A stretch of DNA of 64,000 nucleotides, from contig JAZDXN010000026.1 of assembly GCA_037013495.1 (NCBI GenBank), forward strand, positions 310,001-374,000, read 5' to 3'. The position numbers and the translations under genes are program-made. Below the pieces are notes generated by a model. The model was not told where the DNA came from, did not search any database, and saw only the letters and a program-made list of their open reading frames with translations. Below are positions 12,392 to 25,383 of this stretch, piece after piece. This DNA comes from Hippophae tibetana (lineage: Eukaryota; Streptophyta; Magnoliopsida; Rosales; Elaeagnaceae). Within the stretch, counting starts at the first letter, position 1, and every line of letters begins with the position of its first letter.

Positions 12392-13480
12392 AGGAGATAT
12401 TGGTGCCGACCTTGGGTTGTTTATTTATATTTTCAATCAGTCTCTATTCTTCAAAAAAAATAAGAGAAGAGAAAAAGAAAGGGGATGTCGTTCATATTTT
12501 CAAAAACAAAAAAAACATTTGGTTAATATGTGTTACAACATTCAACGGAGATAACTTTTGACTCTGATATAGAAACAACTATTATACTATATCAAATCGA
12601 AGCTCGTATGAAATTACACAATATGTTTTGGTCCCGCCATGGAAAACGTTTTTGTACCCCAATTATATTGTTTACATCACTTAGTTAGTGTTTAAAGTTT
12701 TTGACGCACAGTTTTGCATTTCACTTACTTCTGGTTTAATTCAATAGAGCTATACAGGTGATATTGGTGCCGATCTGGGTTGTTTATTTATATTTTCAAT
12801 CAGTCTCTATTCTTCAAAAAAAAATCAGAGAAGAGAAAAACAAAGAGGATGTCGTTCATATTTTCAAAAACAAAAAAACATTTGGTTAATATGTGTTACA
12901 ACTTTCAACGGAGATAACTTTTGACTCTGATATAGAAACAACTATTATACTATATCAAATCGAAGCTCGTATGAAATTACACAATATGTTTTGGTCCCGC
13001 CATGGAAAACGTTTTTGTACCCCAATTATATTGTTTACATCACTTAGTGAGTGTTTAAAGTTTTTGACGCACAGTTTTGCATTTCACTTACTTCTGGATT
13101 AATTCAATAGACCTATACAGGTGATATTGGTGCCAAGATAGCGTTGTTTATTTATATTTTCAATCAATATGTATTCTTCAAATAAGATAAGAGATGAGAA
13201 AAAGAAAGAGGATTACGTTCATATTTTCAAAAATAAAAAAACATTTGGTAAATACGAGTTACAACTTTCAACGGAGATAATTTTTCACTCGGGTATCGGA
13301 ACCACTATTATAATATATCAAATCAAAGCTCATATCAAATTACACAATATCTTTTGGTCCCCCAAAGAAAATCTTTTTTGTAGCCAAATTACTTCGTTTA
13401 CATCACTTACCGTGTGTTTAATGTTTTTGAAGCACCATTTTCATTTTACTTACTTCTGGTTTAATTCAATAGAGCTATAC
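12392..13480 (+). repeat. 3-monomer HOR copy 3
   Basis: Units start at 12392, 12756 and 13119. The second unit has a 2-base shortening of the box (gccgatctgggttg) and carries ctctgatatag where copies 1 and 2 have ctctaatatag. The third keeps the gaggattacgttc marker seen in copy 1 but not in copy 2. Confidence 0.85.
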
Positions 13481-16400
13481 AGGAGATATTGGTGCCAACC
13501 TAGTTTTGATTATTTATATTTTAAATCAATCGCTATTCTTAAAAAAAAATAAGAGAAGAGAAAAAGAAAGAGGATGTCATTCACATTTTCAAAAACAAAA
13601 AAACATTTGGTAAATATGAGTTACAACTTTCAACGGAGATAACTTTTGACGCCGGTATCGAAACCACTATTATAATATATCAAATCGAAGTTCGTATGAA
13701 ATTACACAATATGGTATGGTCCCACCAAGTAAAATCGTTTTTTAGCCAAATTACATCGTTTACAACATTTACCGTGTGTTTAAAGTATTTGACGCACCAT
13801 TTTCATTTTACTTACTTTTGGATTAATTCAATAGAGCTATACAGGAGATATTGGTGCCAACCTAGGATTGAATATTTATATTTTCAATCAGTCTCTATTC
13901 TTCAAAAAAAATAAGAGACGAGAAAAAGAAAGATGATGTCGTTCATATTTTCGAAAAAAAAACATTTGGTTAATATGTGTTACAACTTTCAACGGAGATA
14001 ACTTTTGACTCGGGTATCGAAACAACTATTATACTATATCAAATCGAAGCTCGTATGAAATTACACAATATGTTTTGGTCCCGCCATGGAAAACGTTTTT
14101 GTACCCAAATTATATTGTTTACATCACTTACCGAGTGTTTAAAGTTTTTGACGCTCAATTTTGCATTTCACTTACTTCTGGTTTAATTCAATAGAGCTAT
14201 ACAGGAGATATTGGTGCCAGGATAGCGTTGTTTATTTATATTTTCAATCAATCTCTATTCTTCAAATAAAATAAGAGAAGAGAAAAAGAAAGAGGATGTC
14301 GTTCATATTTTCAAAAATAAAAAAACATTTGGTAGATACGAGTTACAACTTTCAACGGAGATAATTTTTCACTCGGGTATCGGAACCCCTATTATAATAT
14401 ATCAAATCAAAGCTCATATCAAATTACACAATATCTTTTGGTCGGCCAAGGAAAATCGTTTTTGTACCCAAATTACATCGTTTACATCACTTACCAAGTG
14501 TTTAATGTTTTTGAAGCACCATTTTCATTTTACTTACTTCTGGTTTAATTCAATAGAGCTATACAGGAGATATTGGTGCCAGGATAGCGTTGTTTATTTA
14601 TATTTTCAATCAATCTCTATTCTTCAAATAAAATAAGAGAAGAGAAAAAGAAACAGGATGTCGTTCATATTTTCAAAAATAAAAAAAAAACATTTGGTAA
14701 ATATGAGTTACAACTTTCAACTGAGATTATCTTTCACTCATGTATCGGAACCACTATTATAATATATCAAATCAAAGCTCATATCAAATTACACAATATC
14801 TTTTGGTCGCCCAAAGAAAATCGTTTTTGTACCCAAATTACTTCGTTTACCTCACTTACCGAGTGTTTAATGTTTTTGAAGCGCCATTTTCATTTTACTT
14901 ACTTCTTGTTTAATTCAATAGAGCTGTACAGGAGATATTGGTGCCAACCTAGGTTTGATTATTTATATTTTCAATCAATCGCTATTCTTCAAAAAAAATA
15001 AGAGAAGAGAAAAAGAAATAGGATGCCATTCACATTTTCAAAAACAAAAAAACTATTTGGTAAATATGAGTTACAACTTTCAACGGAGATAACTTTTGAC
15101 TCGGGTATCGAAACCACTATTATAATATATCAAATCGAAGCTCATATGATATTACACAATATTTTTTGTTCCCCAAGGAAAATCGTTTTTGTACCCAAAT
15201 TACATCGTTTACATCACTTACCGAGTGTTTAAAGTTTTTGAAGCACCATTTTCATTTTACTTGCTTCTGGTTTAATTCAATAGAGCTATATAGGAGATTG
15301 GTGCCATCCTAGGTTTGATTATTAATATTTTCAATCAATCCCTATTCTTCAAACATTTGGTAGATATGAGTTACAATTTTCAATGGAGAAAACTTTTGAC
15401 TCGTGTATCGAAACCACTATTATAATATATCAAATCAAAGCTCGTATCAAATTACACAATATGTTTTGGTTCTGTCAAAGAAAATCGTTTTTGTATGCAA
15501 ATTACATCGTTTACATCACTTACCGAGTGTTTAAAGTTTTTGAAGCACCGTTTTCATTTTACTTACTTCTGGTTTAATTCAATAGGGATATACAGGATAT
15601 ATTGGTGCCGACCTTGGGTTGTTTATTTATATTTTCAATCAGTCTCTATTCTTCAAAAAAAATAAGAGAAGAGAAAAAGAAAGAGGATGTCGTTCATATT
15701 TTCAAAAACAAAAAAACATTTGGTTAATATGTGTTACAACTTTCAACGGAGATAAATTTTGACTCTGATATAGAAACAACTATTATACTATATCAAATCG
15801 AAGCTCGTATGAAATTACACAATATTTTTTGGTCCTTCCATGGAAAACGTTTTTGTACCCAAATTATATCGTTTACATCACTTACCGAGTGTTTAAAGTT
15901 TTTGACGCTCAATTTTGCATTTCACTTACTTCTGGTTTAATTCAAAAGAGCTATACAGGAGATATTGGAGCCAAGATACCGTCTGTTATTTATATTTTCA
16001 ATCAATCTCTATTCTCCAAATAAAATAAGAGAAGAGAAAAAGAAAGAGGATGTCGTTCATATTTTCAAAAATAAAAAAACATTTGGTAGATACGAGTTAC
16101 AACTTTCAACGGAGATAATTTTTCACTAGGGTATCGGAACTCCTATTATAATATATCAAATCAAAGCTCATATCAAATTACACAATATCTTTTGGTCGGC
16201 CAAAGAAAATCGTTTTTGTACCCAAATTACTTCGTTTACATCACTTACCGAGTGTTTAATGTTTTTGAAGCACCATTTTCATTTTACTTACTTCTTATTT
16301 AATTCAATAGAACTATACAGGAGATATTGGTGCCAACCTAGGTTTTATTATTTATATTTTCAATCAATCGCTATTCTTCCAAAAAAATAAGAGAAGAGAA

Positions 16401-17404
16401 AACGAAAGAGGATGTCATTCACATTTTCAAAAACAAAAAAAACTATTTGGTAATTATGAGTAACAACTTTCAACGGAGATAACTTTTGACTCGGGTATCG
16501 AAACTACTATTATAATATATCAAATCGAAGCTCATATGATATTACACAATATTTTTTGGTCCCTAAGGAAAATCGTTTTTGTACCCAAATTACATCGTTT
16601 ACATCACTTACCAAGTGTTTAATGTTTTTGAAGCACCATTTTCATTTTACTTACTTCTGGTTTATTTCAATAGAGCTATACAGGAGATATTGGTGCCAGG
16701 ATAGCGTTGTTTATTTATATTTTCAATCAATCTCTATTCTTCAAATAAAATAAGAGAAGAGAAAAAGAAACAGGATGTCGTTCTTATTTTCAAAAATAAA
16801 AAAACATTTGGTAAATACGAGTTACAACTTTCAACCGAGATAATTTTTCACTCATGTATCGAACCACTATTATAATATATCAAATCAAAGCTCATATCAA
16901 ATTACACAATATCTTTTGGTCGCCCAAAGAAAATCGTTTTTGTTCCCAAATTACTTCGTTTACATCACTTACCGAGTGTTTAATGTTTTTGAAGCGCCAT
17001 TTTCATTTTACTTACTTCTTGTTTAATTCAATAGAGCTATACAGGAGATATTGGTGCCAACCTAGGTTTGATTATTTATATTTTCAATCAATCGCTATTC
17101 TTCAAAAAAAATAAGAGAAGAGAAAAAGAAATAGGATGTCATTCACATTTTCAAAAACAAAAAAACTATTTGGTAAATATGAGTTACAACTTTCAACGGA
17201 GATAACTTTTGACTCGGGTATCGAAACCACTATTATAATATATCAAATCGAAGCTCATATGATATTACACAATATTTTTTGGTCCCTAAGGAAAATCGTT
17301 TTTGTACCCAAATTACATCGTTTACATCACTTACCGAGTGTTTAAAGTTTTTGAAGCACCATTCTCATTTTACTTACTTCTGGTTTAATTCAATAGAGCT
17401 ATAC
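13481..17404 (+). repeat. Mixed-family satellite block (11 monomers)
   Basis: Units start at 13481, 13843, 14203, 14565, 14930, 15292, 15594, 15957, 16319, 16682 and 17043. The families are about II, III, I, I, II, deleted II variant, III, I, II, I, II. From 15957 the I-II alternation of the 5-9 kb block reappears. The block contains one deleted unit (15292-15593). It has no transposon or gene. Confidence 0.88.
15292..15593 (+). repeat. Deleted monomer (302 bp)
   Basis: This unit lacks about 63 bp relative to its closest class, for example 3323-3687 (365 bp). The sequence runs from ccctattcttcaaa directly into catttggtagatatgag, so the A-run, the polypurine stretch and the gttcatattttcaaaaac segment are gone. 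Both break ends lie in A-rich runs (caaa), consistent with loss by slippage or short-homology joining. Confidence 0.9.
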
Positions 17405-18854
17405 AGGAGATATTGGTGCCAAGATACCGTTGTTTATTTATATTTTCAATCAATCTCTATTCTTCAAATAAAATAAGAGAAGAGAAAAAGAAAGAGGATG
17501 TCGTTCATATTTTCAAAAATAAAAAAACATTTGGTAGATACGAGTTACAACTTTCAACGGAGATAATTTTTCACTCGGGTATCGGAACCCCTATTATATT
17601 ATATCAAATCGAAGTTCGTATGAAATTACACAATATGGTATGGTCCCACCAAGTAAAATCGTTTTTTACCCAAATTACATCGATTACAACATATACCGTG
17701 TGTTTAAAGTATTTGACGCACCATTTTCATTTTACTTACTTTTGGATTAATTCAATAGAGCTATACAGGAGATATTGGTGCCAACCTAGGATTGATTATT
17801 TATATTTTCAATCAGTCTCTATTCTTCAAAAAAAATAAGATACGAGAAACAGAAAGATGATGTCGTTCATATTTTCGAAAACAAAAAAACATTTGGTTAA
17901 TATGTGTTACAAATTTCAACGGAGATAACTTTTGACTCTGATATAGAAACAACTATTATACTATATCAAATCGAAGTTCGTATGAAATTACACAATATGT
18001 TTTGCTCCCGCCATGGAAAACGTTTTTGTACCCCAATTATATTGTTTACATCACTTAGTGTGTGTTTAAAGTTTTTGACGCACAATTTTGTATTTCACTT
18101 ACTTCTGGTTTAATTCAATAGAGCTATACAGGTGATATTGGTGCCGACCTTGGGTTGTTTATTTATATTTTCAATCAGTCTCTATTCTTCAAAAAAAATA
18201 AGAGAAGAGAAAAACAAAGAGGATGTCGTTCATATTTTCAAAAACAAAAAAATATTTGGTTAATATGTATTACAACTTTCAACGGATATAACTTTTGACT
18301 CTAATATAGAAACAACTATTATACTATATCAAATCGAAGCTCGTATGAAATTACACAATATATTTTGTTCCCGCTATGGAAAATGTTTTTGTACCCAATT
18401 TATATCGATTACATCACTTACTGAGTGTTTAAAGTTTTTGACGCACAATTTTGCATTTCACTTACTTCTGGTTTAATTCAATAGAGCTATACAGGTGATA
18501 TTGGTGCCAAGATAGCGTTGTTTATTTATATTTTCAATCAATCTGTATTCTTCAAATAAAATAAAAGAAGAGAAAAAGAAAGAGGATGTTGTTCATATTT
18601 TCAAAAATAAAAAAACATTTGGTAAATACGAGTTAGAACTTTCAACGGAGATAATTTGTCACTCGGGTATCGGAACCACTATTATAATATATCAAATCAA
18701 AGCTCATATCAAATTACACAATATCTTTTGGTCCCCCAAAGAAAATCTTTTTTGTACCCAAATTACTTCGTTTACATCACTTACCGTGTGTTTAATGTTT
18801 TTGAAGCACCATTTTCATTTTACTTACTTCTGGTTTAATTCAATAGAGCTATAC
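17405..18854 (+). repeat. HOR unit a-b-c-d (4 monomers)
   Basis: Units start at 17405, 17767, 18130 and 18493. This opens the main HOR domain. It looks like a 6-mer that lacks its last b-c' pair. The type a unit still has family I tagatacgagttac, not the aaacatgagttac of later copies. Confidence 0.85.
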
Positions 18855-21030
18855 AGGAGATATTGGTGCCAAGATACCGTTGTTTATTTATATTTTCAAT
18901 CAATCTCTATTCTTCAAATAAAATAAGAGAAGAGAAAAAGAAAGAGAATGTCGTTCATATTTTCAAAAATAAAAAAACATTTGGTAAACATGAGTTACAA
19001 CTTTCAACGGAGATAATTTTTCACTCGGGTATCGGAACCCCTATTATAATATATCAAATCGAAGTTCGTATGAAATTACACAATATGGTATGGTCCCACC
19101 AAGTAAAATCGTTTTTTACCCAAATTACATCGTTTACAACATTTACCGTTTTTTTAACGTATTTGACGCACCATTTTCATTTTACTTACTTTTGGATTAA
19201 TTCAATAGAGCTATACAGGAGATATTGGTGCCAACCTAGGATTGATTATTTATATTTTCAATCAGTCTCTATTCTTCAAAAAAAATAAGAGACGAGAAAA
19301 AGAAAGATGATGTCGTTCATATTTTCGAAAAAAAAAACATTTGGTTAATATGTGTTACAACTTTCAACGGAGATAACTTTTGACTCTGATATAGAAACAA
19401 CTATTATACTATATCAAATCGAAGCTCGTATGAAATTATACAATATGTTTTGGTCCCGCCATGGAAAACGTTTTTGTACCCCAATTATATTGTTTACATC
19501 ACTTAGTGAGTGTTTAAAGTTTTTGACGCACAATTTTGCATTTCACTTACTTCTGGTTTAATTCAATAGAGCTATACAGGTGATATTGGTGCCGACCTTG
19601 GGTTGTTTATTTATATTTTCAATCAGTCTCTATTCTTCAAAAAAAAATAAGAGAAGAGAAAAACAAAGAGGATGTCGTTCATATTTTCAAAAACAAAAAT
19701 ACATTTCGTTAATATGTGTTACAACTTTCAACGGAGATAACTTTTGACTCTAATATAGAAACAACTATTATACTATATCAAATCGAAGCTCGTATGAAAT
19801 TACACAATATATTTTGTTCCCGCTATGGAAAATGTTTTTGTACCCAATTTATATCGATTACATCACTTACTGAGTGTTTAAAGTTTTTGACGCACAATTT
19901 TGCATTTCACTTACTTCTGGTTTAATTCAATAGACCTATACAGGTGATATTGGTGCCAAGATAGCGTTGTTTATTTATATTTTCAATCAATCTGTATTCT
20001 TCAAATAAAATAAGAGAAGAGAAAAAGAAAGAGGATGTCGTTCATATTTTCAAAAATAAAAAAACATTTGGTAAATACGAGTTAGAACTTTCAACGGAGA
20101 TAATTTTTCACTCGGGTATCGGAACCACTATTATAATATATCAAATTAAAGCTCATATCAAATTACACAATATGGTATGGTCCCACCAAGTAAAATCGTT
20201 TTTTACCCAAATTACATCGATTACAACATATACCGTGTGTTTAAAGTATTTAACGCACCATTTTCATTTTACTTACTTTTGGATTAATTCAATAGAGCTA
20301 TACAGGAGATATTGGTGCCAACCTATGATTGATTATTTATATTTTCAATCAGTCTCTATTCTTCAAAAAAAATAAGAGACGAGAAAGAGAAAGATGATGT
20401 CGTTCATATTTTCGAAAACCAAAAAACATTTGGTTAATATGTGTTACAAATTTCAACGGAGATAACTTTTGACTCTGATATAGAAACAACTATTATACTA
20501 TATCAAATCGAAGCTCGTATGAAATTACACAATATGTTTTGGTCCCGCCATGGAAAACGTTTTTGTACCCCAATTATATTGTTTACATCACTTAGTTAGT
20601 GTTTAAAGTTTTTGACGCACAATTTTGCATTTCACTTACTTCTGGTTTAATTCAATAGAGCTATACAGGTGATATTTTTGCCGACCTTGGGTTGTTTATT
20701 TATATTTTCAATCAATCTCTATTCTTCAAAAAAAAATAAGAGAAGAGAAAAACAAAGAGGATGTCGTTCATATTTTCAAAAACAAAAAAACATTTGGTTA
20801 ATATGTATTACAACTTTCAATGGAGATAACTTTTGACTCTAATATAGAAACAACTATTATACTATATCAAATCGAAGCTCGTATGAAATTACACAATATA
20901 TTTTGTTCCCGCTATGGAAAATGTTTTTGTACCCAATTTATAACGATTACATCACTTACTGAGTGTTTAAAGTTTTTGACGCACAATTTTGCATTTTACT
21001 TACTTCTGGTTTAATTCAATAGAGCTATAC
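18855..21030 (+). repeat. HOR 6-mer a-b-c-d-b-c' (2176 bp)
   Basis: Units start at 18855, 19217, 19578, 19942, 20304 and 20667. This is the first complete 6-mer. Its b copy at 20304 has cctatgattg, so the AvrII-like cctagg is lost. Its c unit carries tacatttcgttaatatg. Confidence 0.87.
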
Positions 21031-22844
21031 AGGAGATATTGGTGCCAAGATACCGTTGTTTATTTATATTTTCAATCAATCTCTATTCTTCAAATAAAAT
21101 AAGAGAAGAGAAAAAGAAAGAGAATGTCGTTCATATTTTCAAAAATAAAAAAACATTTGGTAGATACGAGTTACAACTTTCAACGGAGATAATTTTTAAC
21201 TCGGGTATCGGAACCCCTATTATAATATATCAAATCGAAGTTCGTATGAAATTACACAATATGGTATGGTCCCACCAACTAAAATCGTTTTTTACCCAAA
21301 TTACATCGATTACAACATATACCGTGTGTTTAAAGTATTTGACGCACCATTTTCATTTTACTTACTTTTGGATTAATTCAATAGAGCTATACAGGAGATA
21401 TTGGTGCCAACCTAGGATTGATTATTTATATTTTCAATCAGTCTCTATTCTTCAAAAAAAATAAGATACGAGAAAGAGAAAGATGATGTCGTTCATATTT
21501 TCGAAAACAAAAAAACATTTGGTTAATATGTGTTACAAATTTCAACGGAGATAACTTTTGACTCTGATATAGAAACAACTATTATACTATATCAAATCGA
21601 AGTTCGTATGAAATTACACAATATGTTTTGGTCCCGCCATGGAAAACGTTTTTGTACCCCAATTATATTGTTTACATCACTTAGTGTGTGTTTAAAGTTT
21701 TTGACGCACAATTTTGCATTTCACTTACTTCTGGTTTAATTCAATAGAGCTATACAGGAGATATTGGTGCCAACCTAGGATTGATTATTTATATTTTCAA
21801 TCAGTCTCTATTCTTCAAAAAAAATAAGAGACGAGAAAGAGAAAGATGATGTCGTTCATATTTTCGAAAACAAAAAAACATTTGGTTAATATGTGTTACA
21901 AATTTCAACGGAGATAACTTTTGACTCTGATATAGAAACAACTATTATACTATATCAAATCGAAGCTCGTATGAAATTACACAATATGTTTTGGTCCCGC
22001 CAGGGAAAACGTTTTTGTACCCCAATTATATTGTTTACATCACTTAGTGAGTGTTTAAAGTTTTTGACGCACAATTTTGAATTTCACTTACTTCTGGTTT
22101 AATTCAATAGAGCTATACAGGTTATATTTTTGCCGACCTTGGGTTGTTTATTTATATTTTCAATCAATCTCTATTCTTCAAAAAAAAATAAGAGAAGAGA
22201 AAAACAAAGAGGATGTCGTTCATATTTTCAAAAACAAAAAAACATTTGGTTAATATGTATTACAACTTTCAACGGATATAACTTTTGACTCTAATATAGA
22301 AACAACTATTATACTATATGAAATCGAAGCTCGTATGAAATTACACAATATATTTTGTTCCCGCTATGGAAAATGTTTTTGTACCCAATTTATATCGATT
22401 ACATCACTTACTGAGTGTTTAAAGTTTTTGACGCACAATTTTGCATTTCACTTACTTCTGGTTTAATTCAATAGAGCTATACAGGTGATATTGGTGCCAA
22501 GATAGCGTTGTTTATTTATATTTTCAATCAATCTGTATTCTTCAAATAAAATAAAAGAAGAGAAAAAGAAAGAGGATGTCGTTCATATTTTCAAAAATAA
22601 AAAAACATTTGGTAAATACGAGTTAGAACTTTCAACGGAGATAATTTGTCACTCGGGTATCGGAACCACTATTATAATATATCAAATCAAAGCTCATATC
22701 AAATTACACAATATCTTTTGGTCCCCCAAAGAAAATCTTTTTTGTACCCAAATTACTTCGTTTACATCACTTACCGTGTGTTTAATGTTTTTGAAGCACC
22801 ATTTTCATTTTACTTACTTCTGGTTTAATTCAATAGAGCTATAC
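21031..22844 (+). repeat. Rearranged HOR a-b-b-c'-d (5 monomers)
   Basis: Units start at 21031, 21393, 21756, 22119 and 22483. Two type b units are adjacent. This fits loss of the intervening c-d pair by exchange between the two b units of a 6-mer. The c' unit has ttatatttttgcc and ttttgaatttcac, both seen again at 28141-28290. Confidence 0.82.
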
Positions 22845-25383
22845 AGGAGATATTGGTGCCAAGATACCGTTGTTTATTTATATTTTCAATCAATCTCTAT
22901 TCTTCAAATAAAATAAGAGAAGAGAAAAAAAAGAGAATGTCGTTCATATTTTCAAAAATAAAAAAACATTTGGTAAACATGAGTTACAACTTTCAACGGA
23001 GATAATTTTTCACTCGGGTATCGGAACCCCTATTATAATATATCAAATCGAAGTTCGTATGAAATTACACAATATGGTATGGTCCCACCAAGTAAAATCG
23101 TTTTTTACCCAAATTACATCGTTTACAACATTTACCGTTTTTTTAACGTATTTGACGCACCATTTTCATTTTACTTACTTTTGGATTAATTCAATAGAGC
23201 TATACAGGAGATATTGGTGCCAACCTAGGATTGATTATTTATATTTTCAATCAGTCTCTATTCTTCAAAAAAAATAAGAGAAGAGAAAAACAAAGAGGAT
23301 GTCGTTCATATTTTCAAAAACAAAAATACATTTCGTTAATATGTGTTACAACTTTCAACGGAGATAACTTTTGACTCTAATATAGAAACAACTATTATAC
23401 TATATCAAATCGAAGCTCGTATGAAATTACACAATATATTTTGTTCCCGCTATGGAAAATGTTTTTGTACCCAATTTATATCGATTACATCACTTACTGA
23501 GTGTTTAAAGTTTTTGACGCACAATTTTGCATTTCACTTACTTCTGGTTTAATTCAATAGACCTATACAGGTGATATTGGTGCCAAGATAGCGTTGTTTA
23601 TTTATATTTTCAATCAATCTGTATTCTTCAAATAAAATAAGAGAAGAGAAAAAGAAAGAGGACGTCGTTCATATTTTCAAAAATAAAAAAACATTTGGTA
23701 AATACGAGTTAGAACTTTCAACGGAGATAATTTTTCACTCGGGTATCGGAACCACTATTATAATATATCAAATCAAAGCTCATATCAAATTACACAATAT
23801 GGTATGGTCCCACCAAGTAAAATCGTTTTTTACCCAAATTACATCGATTACAACATATACCGTGTGTTTAAGGTATTTAACGCACCATTTTCATTTTACT
23901 TACTTTTGGATTAATTCAATAGAGCTATACAGGAGATATTGGTGCCAACCTAGGATTGATTATTTATATTTTCAATCAGTCTCTATTCTTCAAAAAAAAT
24001 AAGAGACGAGAAAGAGAAAGATGATGTCGTTCATATTTTCGAAAACAAAAAAACATTTGGTTAATATGTGTTACAAATTTCAACGGAGATAACTTTTGAC
24101 TCTGATATAGAAACAACTATTATACTATATCAAATCGAAGCTCGTATGAAATTACACAATATGTTTTGGTCCCGCCATGGAAAACGTTTTTGTACCCCAA
24201 TTATATTGTTTACATCACTTAGTGAGTGTTTAAAGTTTTTGACGCACAATTTTGCATTTCACTTACTTCTGGTTTAATTCAATAGAGCTATACAGGTGAT
24301 ATTTTTGCCGACCTTGGGTTGTTTATTTATATTTTCAATCAATCTCTATTCTTCAAAAAAAAATAAGAGAAGAGAAAAACAAAGAGGATGTCGTTCATAT
24401 TTTCAAAAACAAAAAAACATTTGGTTAATATGTATTACAACTTTCAATGGAGATAACTTTTGACTCTAATATAGAAACAACTATTATACTATATCAAATC
24501 GAAGCTCGTATGAAATTACACAATATATTTTGTTCCCGCTATGGAAAATGTTTTTGTACCCAATTTATATCGATTACATCACTTACTGAGTGTTAAAAGT
24601 TTTTGACGCACAATTTTGCATTTCACTTACTTCTGGTTTAATTCAATAGAGCTATACAGGTGATATTGGTGCCGACCTTGGGTTGTTTATTTATATTTTC
24701 AATCAGTCTCTATTCTTCAAAAAAAAATAAGAGAAGAGAAAAACAAAGAGGATGTCGTTCATATTTTCAAAAACAAAAAAACATTTGGTTAATATGTATT
24801 ACAACTTTCAACGGATATAACTTTTGACTCTAATATAGAAACAACTATTATACTATATCAAATCGAAGCTCGTATGAAATTACACAATATATTTTGTTCC
24901 CGCTATGGAAAATGTTTTTGTACCCAATTTATATCGATTACATCACTTACTGAGTGTTTAAAGTTTTTGACGCACAATTTTGCATTTCACTTACTTCTGG
25001 TTTAATTCAATAGAGCTATACAGGTGATATTGGTGACAAGATAGCGTTGTTTATTTATATTTTCAATCAATCTGTATTCTTCAAATAAAATAAAAGAAGA
25101 GAAAAAGAAAGAGGATGTCGTTCATATTTTCAAAAATAAAAAAACATTTGGTAAATACGAGTTAGAACTTTCAACGGAGATAATTTGTCACTCGGGTATC
25201 GGAACCACTATTATAATATATCAAATCAAAGCTCATATCAAATTACACAATATCTTTTGGTCCCCCAAAGAAAATCTTTTTTGTACCCAAATTACTTCGT
25301 TTACATCACTTACCGTGTGTTTAATGTTTTTGAAGCACCATTTTCATTTTACTTACTTCTGGTTTAATTCAATAGAGCTATAC
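22845..25383 (+). repeat. Rearranged HOR a-(b/c)-d-b-c'-c-d (7 monomers)
   Basis: Units start at 22845, 23206, 23569, 23931, 24294, 24658 and 25022. The unit at 23206 begins as type b (cctaggattg) but switches near 23280-23300 to type c (gagaaaaacaaagagg, tacatttcgttaatatg). It is a b/c fusion that removed exactly one monomer in register. The c-d pair at 24658 and 25022 has no following b. Confidence 0.82.
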
